Positions 34,884 to 45,659 of a stretch of 64,000 nucleotides of DNA are shown piece after piece (position 1 is the stretch's first letter; the number at the start of each line of letters is the position of its first letter). The stretch covers positions 38,924,063 through 38,988,062 of the forward strand of contig CM022944.1 of NCBI GenBank assembly GCA_012931725.1, written 5' to 3'. This DNA is from Litsea cubeba (lineage: Eukaryota > Streptophyta > Magnoliopsida > Laurales > Lauraceae). A program made the position numbers and the translations under genes. The notes below the pieces were generated by a model. That model was not told the DNA's origin. It was given only the letters and a program-made list of their open reading frames with translations, and ran no database searches.

Positions 34884-36754
34884 TCAACTGTCCCTTCCCC
34901 TCCTAGTCCTAGTGCGACTGTAAGTTTGTGAACTCATGTGGGGATGTCGAAAGGTTCGTTGAGCATCCTCAATTGAAACTCCCCGTAACACATGTGCCAC
35001 CTGATTCACATGGGTATATAATCCCCGCGGGTCTTCAACCCAATGGTCTTCACCTCTTCCTGTAACCTCATCAAGTATGATCAGTGCATCCGAATTACGC
35101 TGGTGATAGTCAATCATACCGCTACCACTTGGCTCATTTTCTTCGGGACGGGGCGCGAAATTAGAATGTAAGTTTGGGTGTTGTAATATCCTCCACGATA
35201 CTCGTGCATACCAATCCATATACCCGGGAACGCAATCTGAAGGACGCCTAACTGGTTGACTACGATTCAATGCAGATAGTAGGTGATTAGGCCATCCTTC
35301 TCAAACTTGATTGATATATTGATATGCGATTTGATAGTCATGGGCAGTAGGACCTTGCGTAGCACGAATAGGGGCTAATGGCGGTGGAGGAATCGTCTGA
35401 ACTCTCTCAAACTGTCTGAGCACCCTATCTGGGTGATAAGGCTCAACAACATCCATACATTTGATGCACCCACAGTAGTATGCAACTTCATTGAAAGGAT
35501 GATATTGTCTAACATCACGATATGGGTCCCAAGTCACCTGAAAGTAGTTAGTCCAATCGTAAGATATGAAAGTATATAATAGAAAATAAAAAGTTAATCC
35601 GATACACTATTTAAAAGAAACATCAAGTTAATTACCTGATCAGCACTCATGACGTCAATTCTCTCTCGTATGCTTTGTAAAGGAGCAGACTCTCTACGAG
35701 GAAACCAACGATGGACCCGGGGCTGAATGGCTTGATAGAGTAAGTTTGGAGTCGGAGCCAAACTTTCGAAGTGTTCGTACACCCAAGCTTCTAGTAGAGT
35801 CAAATAGCCGGCTATTTGTTTCACTTCATGCCTGCTTGCTAACCCCAACTGCCTGTATAAGTATGCTAGTGCAGCAGTACCCCATGCATATGAACGTATG
35901 GCCTCTACATCCACGAGTTTTGTAAGGAAAATGATCGGCACCCGTGTGCCACTCTTGTCAGTAAACAAGGTACAACCCAATAAGTACAAAAGGTATGCTC
36001 TTACTACAGAGTCTATCATCTCGTCCCCATCACCGTCAGTCAAACTGGAAAACCTTTCCCGTAACCACTCCAATCTAACTGATTGGCCCCGCACTTGTAT
36101 CAACTCATCATGTGCTTCTACCGGTTCTACTCCTAGTGCATCAACAAGGAGTGCTTGAGCTTCTTCATATGACATTCTTTCATTATAAGAAACCGTCCGC
36201 CCAATCACTGGGATGCCTAGGATAGATGCAATATCATCTAAGGTGATGGTCATCTCACCAAAAGGCATATGAAAGGTGTTCGTCTCAGGTTGCCACCTTT
36301 CCACAAAACCAGATACAGTAATCTTATTGACGGAGCGGTAAGATGCATTCACTAGTGGAGCCAATCCAGACCTCGAGACTAAATCTCTAAACCTGTCAGA
36401 CTCATTCAGTTGCCACAAAGGCACTTTCTGCCCATGACTTAGACATTTCAGTGGGCCTCGATCCTGCATTCAACCATTAATATATAATTTAATAAATTAA
36501 CAAATAAATAAAAACTTTCATATGAAACAAGTGAAACACACCTGTCCAATCCAAATATACCCAGCTGTATGTGTATCAAAGCTGGTCAATAAGGACCTAT
36601 CTTGTGGCCCCAGGGCTTGTTGATCTTCCATCTCTTGTTGTTGTTCTTCCTCTTCCTCAGATATCTCTGGGTCTTCCACAACCTCTTCTATTATCTGACG
36701 TCGCTTCCTATTTGAAGCAGTAGATCGCACTCGAAAAGAGCTTGGCCGGTCCAT
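34884..36754 (-). pseudogene. Plant mobile domain (PMD) gene of the MULE, one internal stop
   Basis: Exons on the minus strand are 36754-36542, 36463-35636 and 35537-34884, all phase 0 with GT/AG borders, 565 codons in total. Exon 1 encodes a basic segment (NRKRR) and an acidic SEEEEEQQQEMED region. Exon 2 is the PMD core: FVERWQPETNTFHMPFGEM, ITLDDIASILGIP, VRAYLLYLLGC, YAWGTAALAYLYRQL, GYLTLLEAWVYEHF. Exon 3 carries VTWDPYRDVRQYHP, DRVLRQFERVQTIPPPP and MDWYARVSWRI. A TGA at 35301-35303 (codon 426) interrupts exon 3, and the conserved text resumes in the same frame after it, so this looks like one point mutation. PMD proteins act in silencing in host form (MAIN/MAIL type); their role in transposons is not settled. 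Confidence 0.85.
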
Positions 36755-36800
36755 TTCTAAAATACGAAAGAAAAAAATTTTATTTGACTGCTAGATCTCT

Positions 36801-36960
36801 ATATGTTCGGACCTGAGTGTCCGAACATATTACTTTTGTTCGGACCTGAGTGTCCGAACAAAAGTAATATGTTCGGACACTCAGGTCCGAACAAAACCAA
36901 TTTGTTCGGACTTTAGTGTCCGAACATCTGCAACCCGTTCGATCAACCAGAGCCGAACAG
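36801..36960. repeat. Palindrome array 3, including a perfect 41-bp inverted repeat, upstream of the PMD gene
   Basis: 36805-36845 and 36852-36892 are exact reverse complements around a 6-base loop (ctgagt). Each arm itself contains the gttcggacctgagtgtcc-type unit. Further units follow to about 36960. The array starts about 47 bases upstream of the PMD start codon at 36754, so it lies in its promoter or 5' leader. Confidence 0.9.
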
Positions 36961-37462
36961 TCGCGATTTCTGAACCTAAAACCGCGACGATGGATGATCA
37001 AATGCAACCCTAAACTATTAGAAAACAGTAACATTGTCTGTCAAAACTTACATTGAGTGAAAATCTATCCTAATAACAAGTTTTAATGGAAAAATAAGTA
37101 ATCTAAGATGGAAAAAAATGGTAAAGAATAGATAGGGAAGAAGAAGAAATGGTAATGTTGGAAGTATCCATTTACCTTTGGAAGAGAAGGATGTCTAGAG
37201 GAATAGGAACGCCGGTGGCACGCCGGAGAATCGCCGGAGAATGATGATCCAGTAGGTGGAGTGGAAGTGCCTTTTGGTTTGTGTCTGGGAAGAACAAGAA
37301 GAAGATGTGTGTGGGAAGAAAAAAGAGGGAAATGAATATAAGGGCAGTTTAGGAACTTTTGATGTGTGTGGAAAGAAATACATTCATTTTTAAATTTTAG
37401 TAATGTGTGTGGAGAGAAATTGTGTGGGAAAAGATAAATTTTGTGTTCCAATAGCAGGACTC

Positions 37463-37471
37463 ATATGAATA
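37463..37471 (+). repeat. Target-site duplication of the MULE, right copy
   Basis: atatgaata, identical to 30785-30793. Confidence 0.95.
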
Positions 37472-40400
37472 TACAAACACTTTTTTGGCAAAAATCCCAA
37501 TTACCTTTAGACCGGATCCAAATAGGGAAAAGTCAAATTTCTTCACTTTACTAGACTTCCCAAACGATGAAGAGAGGCTTTGGGTGAAGGTCGTACATCA
37601 CACTTAAACTTTTTCCAGGTGCCACATTTTTACCATATGGTGTGTCAGTATACTCAACTATACTACTAGTTAATTGCCAAACGGGCAAGGAGTGGGCCCT
37701 ATTTGGCCCACCATCCAGCTGCATGAAATACATCAGGTGCGGATAGTTTTGGGCAGAACTGGGTTATGTCGAGACGTGGTAGAAGGCTGGAAAATTGCGT
37801 TCAGGCCCTGACCTTTTTTGAAATTACAAAAGAACACTATTTTGTTTAAATAAGTTGAGACTTTCTTAGTGAGATGGACTATTGGCATTATGAATAGTCA
37901 TGTGGACTGCTGTACTTGGATTCTGGCATAATGTGAAATTCTGGAATTCTATGGAATATGCTGATTATAAGGAAGGTGGACCACGCCAATACCAACCATA
38001 CCACTTATGATTGGAAGTGGGGCACTGATCTAAAAAGGGACATGAATGGGGCTGGTTCCTGCATGGTATGAATGGAATGTTTAATGGAGAATAGGATCTG
38101 AATAAAAAAAAAAAAATAATGCCCTGTGACTGGTAGTATGTTCTGCCACAATCCTCTCATCCCAATGATAGCTCAGCAACCAGTGTTCCATCTAAGTTGT
38201 GTTGGATCATTTATGATTAGATCGCTAGCCTTGCTGATATTGTGTACGACCTCCTTGTTAGTATGGGGACTCTGGCTGCTCCCTCAGCTTCCCAACTCCT
38301 AGGGCCCATTTATCTTCAAAGGCTTGCACTTGTTGCCATGTTCCTATGACCTATATCTTGTTGCCACATCCCAAATGTCTTCAAATTCTCAACATAAGTT
38401 TTCAAGAAATTTATAGTAATTTCACTGAACTAAAAATAATTTTAATTTGTAGCCAAAACTTTATAAAAAAAATGTAACATTAACAAGAAGTCATCATAAA
38501 ATATTACTAGCACTGATGAACGAAAAATAAATAATTTACCTTCTTTCCTATACCACCTAGTCCTTAGGCATGTTACAGATGCAACATCAACACGAAAATT
38601 TCTTATTGTATAGCCTTTCATATGATTCCTATTTACACAAACAAGAAACAAAAACTGAATCATATCATAAATAATTTAAGAGAGAACGGAAAAAAATCAA
38701 TAATTAAAAAAACTCTGTTTCAAAAATAAAAAGAACAAATGATCTGGTCAAAGAAAACCATCATAATATAAACAATGGAGCCCCTGGTAGGCTAGTAAAC
38801 GGGTAAGATTGCACTATCTAAGATGACTATTAATAAACTTATAGTATAACACAAACCTCAATAATATTGTTGGTTATAAAAGCTAAATAAATCAGGGACA
38901 TCAAACATAAATAGTTCATAACAAACATTGTAAATAGCCCAATCTAACTCCAGATACTGTTTACCTTTAATGGATCAGATCTAACACTGATCTTGAGCAT
39001 TTGCTGGCATTCTCAGTTGCCCAAGTTTGTAGCAGACACTATTGGTTAAAACATGATTCCTTTTTTTCTCTTTAACATTTACTAAATCAAAACATCATGA
39101 TAAAGATGAAACAGAGAAAAAAAAAAGACTAAATACTTGTTCCATATTCCGATTCACACCATATTCCGATTCACACCATCAAAACTTCTCTGATCCATCA
39201 AAGAAGAAAATAGAGAAAAAAAGTGAAGCATCAAAGAAGAAACAGGAAAGCGCTAAAGAGGGATGAAAGAAAATGCACCTGAGATTGAGAAAACGAAGGC
39301 AGAGGACTCCACATTGAAACGTTGAGATCATAATATGAAGGTGAGAAAAAGAAGTGGAGAGCGGGGTACCGAGAAAAGAAACGCGTCTAGACTCATTTTA
39401 GAGGCCCCGTTGTTACTCGGGTGTGACCGGACCTGCCTAACTATGGTCAATAACTAACCCGTGATGACTGGACTTCGGTCTACCGTAGGATAAGAATATT
39501 CTCTAGAGCAATCCAGCTCCTTGGGGTCCACCGGTCACTGTTGATCAGTGAATGTCTTTTCACACAGTGGTCATCTGGCAGGAACAAATTTCTCCTGAAT
39601 CAAAATACATAACCATGGTTGAATTGAGTTCCAAAGAAACCCATTTAGTAGTCCAATTTGGCAATTTATTATTAAAATAAAAGCGAAATATAAATACTTG
39701 TCAATTTCATTTCGTTTGAATCGAAATAGTCAAGATTTTTGGTTTCATTCCTTGTCCAAAGCAGAATGGGCCAAAAAGATTTCGATTTGAATTCCGTTCA
39801 TTTTGGTTGTCAATTTCAGTCCATTTCAGTTTATAGCATAGTTTATATTTTATTTATTTATATATATTTTTTATTATTTCAAAAAATTAAAATTTCTCCA
39901 AAAAGTTTTACCAAATTTATGAAATACCAAGATATTCCATCTTGGATATTAGATCGAAACCGAATTGACAACTATGGATGTAAAGCATCAGATCAAGAGT
40001 GCATAAAAAAATAGGATTATGATAATATTTTATTTCTAGTGGATTGGTAGAGAATCTTTTTTATTTTTTTATTTTTATTAAAAAAGAGTAATTTATGTCA
40101 TGAGTGAAAAAAGGATATCATTTTTTTACTTCTATTTTTAAAGAAGGATGAAACACATAAAATTACCAAATGGATATTGTGAAATAGCCACGGGTAGTGT
40201 CTAGCTTTATGAAATAACAATCCAATGTGCTACGAAAACAATATTTGGCTCATGGAGGAAAATATGGCATGCCAATGGATCGTGAGTTGAACCAGCGGTT
40301 CCATGTTGTAGACTGCTTACTGTCGAAATTGAAAATCTCTTGAACTGGACATTATTATCCTTGCTATGCTTATAGAAGTCAACTCTATCCAAGGGGAGCA

Positions 40401-40690
40401 TTACCATTTCTAATGGGTTCCATCCAAAGAGAGTCCGAGTACCAATGAACCTGCAGGAAGAAGAAAGAGAACTAAAATTTTAACCTCTTCCTTGCCATTA
40501 ATATTTTTATTGCCTGTTTTTATTCAATGGTTAACTTTTTTGGGAAAGCATCCCTTTGCTGCAAAGTTTTTTTTTGTGGTGCGCCTAGAAAAAGAAAGTC
40601 TAGCATTAGTACATTTAACACAGGGCTATTCACCGTACAGAGGTCCTTCTTTTAAATGTAATATGATTTCATCCTTTGTATTTTCCCAAA
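37472..40690. other. No gene seen
   Basis: About 3.2 kb of AT-rich DNA with poly-A runs and a small direct repeat (ccatattccgattcaca twice near 39143-39178). Short frames on both strands lack motifs. I see no transposon end or RNA gene I can support. Confidence 0.5.
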
Positions 40691-40698
40691 AAAGCCGT

Positions 40699-40865
40699 TC
40701 TACAAATCACGGATTTTTTGGCCGGACTGTGTGATCGATCCTAGCTGGACGCTGGGATCTCACTCTGGACGCTGGGATCTCACTTTATCTCACTTTGCAA
40801 AGTGAGATCCCAGCGTCTAGCTGGGATCGGTCACACAGCCCGATCAAAAAATTCGGGCTGTGTAG
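40699..40865. mobile_element. Foldback / MITE-like inverted repeat
   Basis: The left half (gtgtgatcgatcctagctgg, acgctgggatctcact) and the inverse of the right half (gtgtgaccgatcccagctag, acgctgggatctcact) match over more than 60 bases, extending outward past an attttttgg/attttttga step. The left arm has a 20-bp internal tandem duplication of the tip. There is no coding capacity. Superfamily is not determinable from the ends. Confidence 0.7.
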
Positions 40866-40912
40866 ACTTTTTGTTTCAAAAAACTACTAGAGAGGTCACA
40901 TTGCTCATCTTC

Positions 40913-41047
40913 ACTGTCATAATTGATAAATGACTTTTAACATGCCAAAGTCTTTTCACAAGGCCTTGTAGCTAGAGAACTGTCATAATTGATCAATTGA
41001 ATTTTAAAACGCCAGTCTTTTCACAAGGCTGTGTAGCCAAGAGTCTC
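40913..41047. repeat. Two-copy tandem repeat, period about 67 bp
   Basis: ctgtcataattgat, then gccaaagtcttttcacaagg with tgtagc..agag, is repeated immediately downstream with minor differences (gccagtcttttcacaagg). Confidence 0.75.
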
Positions 41048-41051
41048 ATAT

Positions 41052-41962
41052 AGGGGCGCACATGAGCGGTTCGGATTGATTTAGAGAGAAAATTATTAAT
41101 TAAATCAAATCCATCAATTTTTTATTTTTCCAAATCGAATCGAACAATCCATGTGCTCAAATCGAACCGAACCGAACCAGTTCGGTTGGGTTCAGTTACG
41201 TTTTTTCTTATTTTTTCACAAAGAAATTACAGTTCATACTTGGTTCATCAAATGGAATGATGAGAAGCTGTAATGAACACTAAAATATATTTTATAATTT
41301 GTTTCAATTAAGGAAGCATACATCAAATGATAGATGAACTCCTTCCATCCATCATCTGGTCGTGTGATTGAATGGCCCAGGCCAGGTTTGGCCAACTTTT
41401 CAGGCCAATGAGCTGAAGTAGTTCAAATATTCTGGTAAAAAACACCAACAAAATGGTCAGTACGTACCTATTTCTCTGCATAAAATCTGGACTAAACTGC
41501 ATTGCTTCATCTAGACCAATGAATTCAACACAAAAGGAACTAGATTTTTTTTCTGTTAGCAACATGGGTTCGAGTGGAATGTAGCCCGAATTTTGAACTA
41601 TTGAGATGGGCCTCTTCATAGTTCGCTTTCTCTTAGGTCAGACCAAACCTCTCAGCAGCGCTAAAAACCCAATAGTGCACACTTCTTGTAGAACTTTTAT
41701 CAAACATGTAACATGCAAGTAGAATATACAAGCGCTTCCCCTAAGGCTAAAATAGTCAAAACTCAATACTCAAGTTAATACATATGGTCGGTTCAGTTTA
41801 GGCGGTTAACAGTGGGTTCAAACCGATAACCGAACGATGTAAGGTGGTTTCAATGATTTTCAAACTGTTGACCGAACCGATCTACATAAAACCGATCCGA
41901 ACCGCCCGGTTCGGTCGGTTCGGTTCGGTTTTGCGGTGATACTGGATTTTTTGTATAGCCCT
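41052..41962. mobile_element. Non-autonomous hAT-like element (tentative)
   Basis: Starts aggggcgcac and ends in ...tatagccct, a short AGGG-type inverted end. Subterminal blocks of accgaaccg at 41150-41190 and cggttcggttcgg at 41900-41935 are inverted relative to each other, as in many plant hAT derivatives. The ten bases outside each end (agtctcatat and agtcccgtat) agree at eight, the differences being transitions, which would fit an old target duplication. No transposase is encoded. Confidence 0.45.
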
Positions 41963-42425
41963 AGTCCCGTATAGCCATGTCTTATCGAAATCATATATTG
42001 ACTAGTTAAATCACTTGTCATGCTAGAAGAAGGATAGGGTCAGTTTCAAATTATCCAGTGTCTTGTTTTATAAGAGAGAGTTTTTAAATTAGATCCAAAA
42101 TTAGTAGTGGTGGAAGGCGATGGTGGGAGCTTGAATGATCCCAATGTTTTCAGAGCTCACTTATGAAAATTTTAAACCATTAAAAAATGACCATTCATTT
42201 ATAATCTGCATAATATTCACTTGGAGGAGAATTTTCATATAGAAGAAGACTACATGTAAAGTTCGACTCTATTGGGCCCACTTAGGCCCAATATTTATCG
42301 GTGTAGCCCATTCACACTCTTATTCTTACCTTGATCAGGCACAATACCGAATCTTGAAAATCATCACACTTTTAACCATTGTTAGGTTGGATCTCAAAAA
42401 TATTTATAGTTAAAAGAGCATTAGG

Positions 42426-42630
42426 TTTTAAGGTGGGTTTTTTTTTTTTCTTTTTTGCTATCGGAGGGTTCCCAACCCTTTGGGCTGGACTAATCCCTCC
42501 GGGACCAGAGGGAAGCCGGATAAACTCCCTTGTAGCCTCGGTGTGGTAGTGTATTTTTTAATCTATAACCTCTGGGTGCAAACCATGGTCATAGGCTAAC
42601 TGTGCTACCCCTTGGGGTTGATTTTAAGGT
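42426..42630 (-). mobile_element. tRNA-derived SINE with poly-A tail and target duplication
   Basis: Read on the minus strand the body starts caaccccaaggggtagcaca, has an A-box-like tagcacagttagcc and a B-box-like ggtttgcaccc, contains the segment ggagggattagtccagccc and ends in a long A tract (the T run at about 42438-42456 on the plus strand). ttttaaggt flanks both sides (42426-42434 and 42622-42630). SINEs are copied by LINE enzymes in trans; this one is about 185 bp. Confidence 0.75.
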
Positions 42631-42650
42631 TGTTAAATTAAGAGCTAGGT

Positions 42651-45600
42651 GATAAGTCTATAAAACTACATTCCAACTGCATTATTTCATGTTATTTTAA
42701 GGACTTGTGTAGGGTAATTTCATTGATTTGCATCTAGTTTCATAAAATCTTGCATTTAGGCATTTAAGGTTAAATTCATGTCAAAATAGTTGAAAATTAG
42801 AAAATTGCATGTTTAATTGAAATCATTCTATTTGAATTATCCTATTATCACATTGATTCTTTCGAAATTCACACATAAACACGCTTGATTTATTTGCATC
42901 ACTGTGTAGGTCATGAAATTGTCAGTCAATGTGATATACTCATACGCATGCATGCGTATAGAATTGGGCCCCATGCATTGCATTATTCCTTTGATTTTAT
43001 ATTGTTCTTTGGTGCAGCAGATTTTGGGACCTGCGAAGAGAAGATCTGAGAGAAAAAAGAAAAAGAAGAAAAACTTCATAACGAAGCCAACTTTGGGACC
43101 CACACTACCTTGGGCATAAATAATTTAATTCCAATGTAGGGATGGCCATGGTGGGTCCCACTAGTGTTCCAAAATTTTATTAAATTCCTCTTTTATTTGT
43201 TGAAGATATTTGAGTTTTCAAATTCAAAATTGAAGTCAAAGAAGGAAGGAAGACCTAGATACTTGAAGGCTAAGAAAGCAAAAGAGTCGAGGAATACAGA
43301 AGGAAAGTGAAGCATGCATGAAACCCAACAATTATGGGACGCCCAAACATGGGTTCTCCCATGGGTTGCACTCCCCATGTGGGGCCACCTTTGGTTCAAA
43401 TCTGAAATTAAAAAAATCTAGATTTCAGATTTGGATTTCTTTTTAAGAGAAGTGAGGCCCAAGTGAGTTGCAAAGCTAGCAAGGGAAAGTTCCAATTTAG
43501 AAAGATTTTGAACCAAGTAAGTTTCAAGGTTGGAAACAATTCTAAATTCTCAATATTCCTGCACAAAACTTTCTAAATCCTAACCTAGCTTAGACCCTAC
43601 AAAACTTCCTAAACCTAAGCCATTACCAGAACTATAAATAAACCCCACTTGTTGTTGCACGTGAAGGACAAATATATAACCCATGCAAGTCTACCTTTGA
43701 TGTGTGGGCCTGTGGCCAGCGGCGGACCCAGGATTTTCATTTAGGTGGGGCTAAACTTTTGCTAAACTTTTTTAGACTTTTTTCACATTAATAAGACAAT
43801 ATATATATATATATATATTAGAGAGATGCTCCCTTGAGAGATGCTCTCACCTTATTATGAGAGACAAGGTGGGGGCTCTCACATCCATATCCAATGTCAA
43901 CAACTTAAATGTGAGGGCCCCTACCCCTATCTCTCATAGTAAGGTGAGAGATACTATCACATGAGCACCTCCCATATATATATATATATATATATAATTT
44001 TGCTAAACAGTAAACACATTACTGCATTTGTCAAAACCACCATGTTTGCATGTAAGTGAGTACATACAACAGTTTTAGATTTACCTAGATATTTTTTTTT
44101 TTCAGTTTTCTCATAATCCAATATATGAAACTAATCTCTAGCACTTGCGGGTTGCCAGGTCCATGTGTGCAAATGGAAAATCCAACCATACAATAGTCAC
44201 ATAATTTGTGTTTACTCTAATTCTGCAATGTCCTAGGAAAGTCTTCTTTCTATTGGAGAGTACGTACAAGGTTGGTCATATCAATTTCTTAAGTGGAGTA
44301 GAATAGTAAACATCTTGTAAGATCCAAAAGATGTGCAGTAGTCCTAATCACCGTTTTGGTGTAGCCATATGAGCATGATCATATATTCCACATGTGATCG
44401 ACTCCGAATAAATAGTCATTCGAAGTCAATACATAAAATGAAAAGAGAAAATAGATATTAAATACCGATGAAGTCTGATAAGGCGGCCATCACAGAAAGT
44501 CACAGTCCTTGGAAGCTAGTCTTGGACTGAAGAGTGGAGATTGACAGCAATAGGAGAATGCTGAGGGAGAGAGGAATAACGACACCCATGCTGGTGTTTT
44601 GAATGCACTGGAAGGAGAGAGAGGGACTAGGATGATTTATAATTAAGGAGAAGAGAAAGGCGCTAATGCATTGCAGAATGCAGTGCTCATGGTGGTGTGG
44701 ACTGTTTAGACATGTGGGGCGACCTTTACACATATATGGGGCATGGTTCCAAGGCCCATGCGAAGCTCTAGGGATCGCCCAGGTCATCATAAGGTGGGTC
44801 TGCCCCTGCCTGTGGCAGCCACCTTCCCATCCCTCCATCACCTTTCTCCATCTTTCTCTCCTACCATCACCACTAACCCAAGGCAACCCCCAACTTGGGC
44901 CCGCTCCACCTCCGTCGCCACTGTCGCATCACCATCTAGCTTCCAAGTTGCTTTTACTTCGAGTGCGCACATCATCAATTTTTCTAAGTTGTAGAAGACA
45001 GTCATGGTAGGTTAGTTTTCTTTGTTTTCTAGGTATAGGGGTGATTCCTTTGTAACTTTATTAATTGGTTTTATGGAAAATCATAAGTGAGAAGAGTGAT
45101 GCATTTTTTTTATTAAGGTAGAGGGGGTGTTTTTAAAGTTACTTGCCATGTATTGTAACCCTTTTTTATGCTTTATTTTTTTCCGGATACATTGCGTGCT
45201 TGGATGTTTAAGAATCATCTTTGAGATTAATATTAAAAGGACATCACTTTCTACGGTGTGGATGGATGACCCATATACGGAAAGAGAGTGTGATTATGTG
45301 TACCTCCAATCATTAGGAGAAGAAGGATCCCCGAAGCCTAAGAAACTCTGAATTTTCATTATTTCCCAGCACTTTTACTTTCTCTGAATTTTTATTTTAT
45401 TTTATGCAATTGGTTATTTTGATGTTTTTCATATTCTTGCAGCTTACTAGTTAGGACTTTTAGATTAGGTTTTTAAGATTAGATATTTTTATTGGTTGTA
45501 AAGGATTGTAATTGATTAATTTTAAGTTTAGTAGTGATTAATTTGTGTAGATTCTCCTTAGGACAAGTGCGAGTTGATTGCCTATTTTTCGCTCTCGATG

Positions 45601-45655
45601 GATCGACCTCAGACTCACCGAAATAATTATCACTGCATCGTGGCACTACACTTGG
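42651..45655 (+). mobile_element. Possible Gypsy-type LTR fragment with nested insertions
   Basis: The right side (about 45590-45655) reads gatggatcgacctcagact, caccgaaataattatcactg and cactacacttggg, a wording typical of the 3' end of plant Gypsy LTRs, but a T run at 45657 replaces the expected primer site. The left side, tgataagtctataaaactac at about 42650, resembles the start of such LTRs. MITE and hAT-like pieces interrupt it (cagcggcggacccagga near 43718). No gag or pol is present. The full span is an inference from two ends. Confidence 0.35.
43820..43973. mobile_element. MITE-like palindromic element in a TA microsatellite
   Basis: The left arm (gatgctctcaccttattatg, agagacaaggtggggg, ctctcaca) pairs with the inverse of the right arm (tatctctcaccttactatg, agagataggggtaggg, gccctcaca). 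TA repeats lie on both sides (43801-43817 and 43974-43995), consistent with insertion into TA. There is no coding capacity. Confidence 0.7.
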
Positions 45656-45659
45656 GTTT

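Larger units (their letters stand above)
30794..37462 (+). mobile_element. Mutator-like element (MULE), 6,669 bp, with transposase-OTU and a convergent PMD gene
   Basis: The left end GAGTGCTGCTATTGG matches the inverse of the right end (GAGTCCTGCTATTGG on the minus strand). Similarity continues about 43 bases (acacaaaa, tcttttc, acacaa) as an imperfect terminal inverted repeat. A perfect 9-bp target duplication flanks it. Inside: a spliced FAR1/MULE/SWIM transposase (31137-33628), an OTU domain one frame over (33628-34287), and a PMD gene on the opposite strand (34884-36754). Three arrays of a TTCGGAC/GTCCGAA palindrome lie in the first transposase intron, between the genes and upstream of the PMD gene. 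The duplication is perfect, but the genes carry a frameshift and a stop, so mobility now is doubtful without help in trans. Confidence 0.95.

Noticed and set aside
35898..36158. Plus-strand frame over the PMD gene
   Set aside because: Antisense shadow of PMD exon 2.
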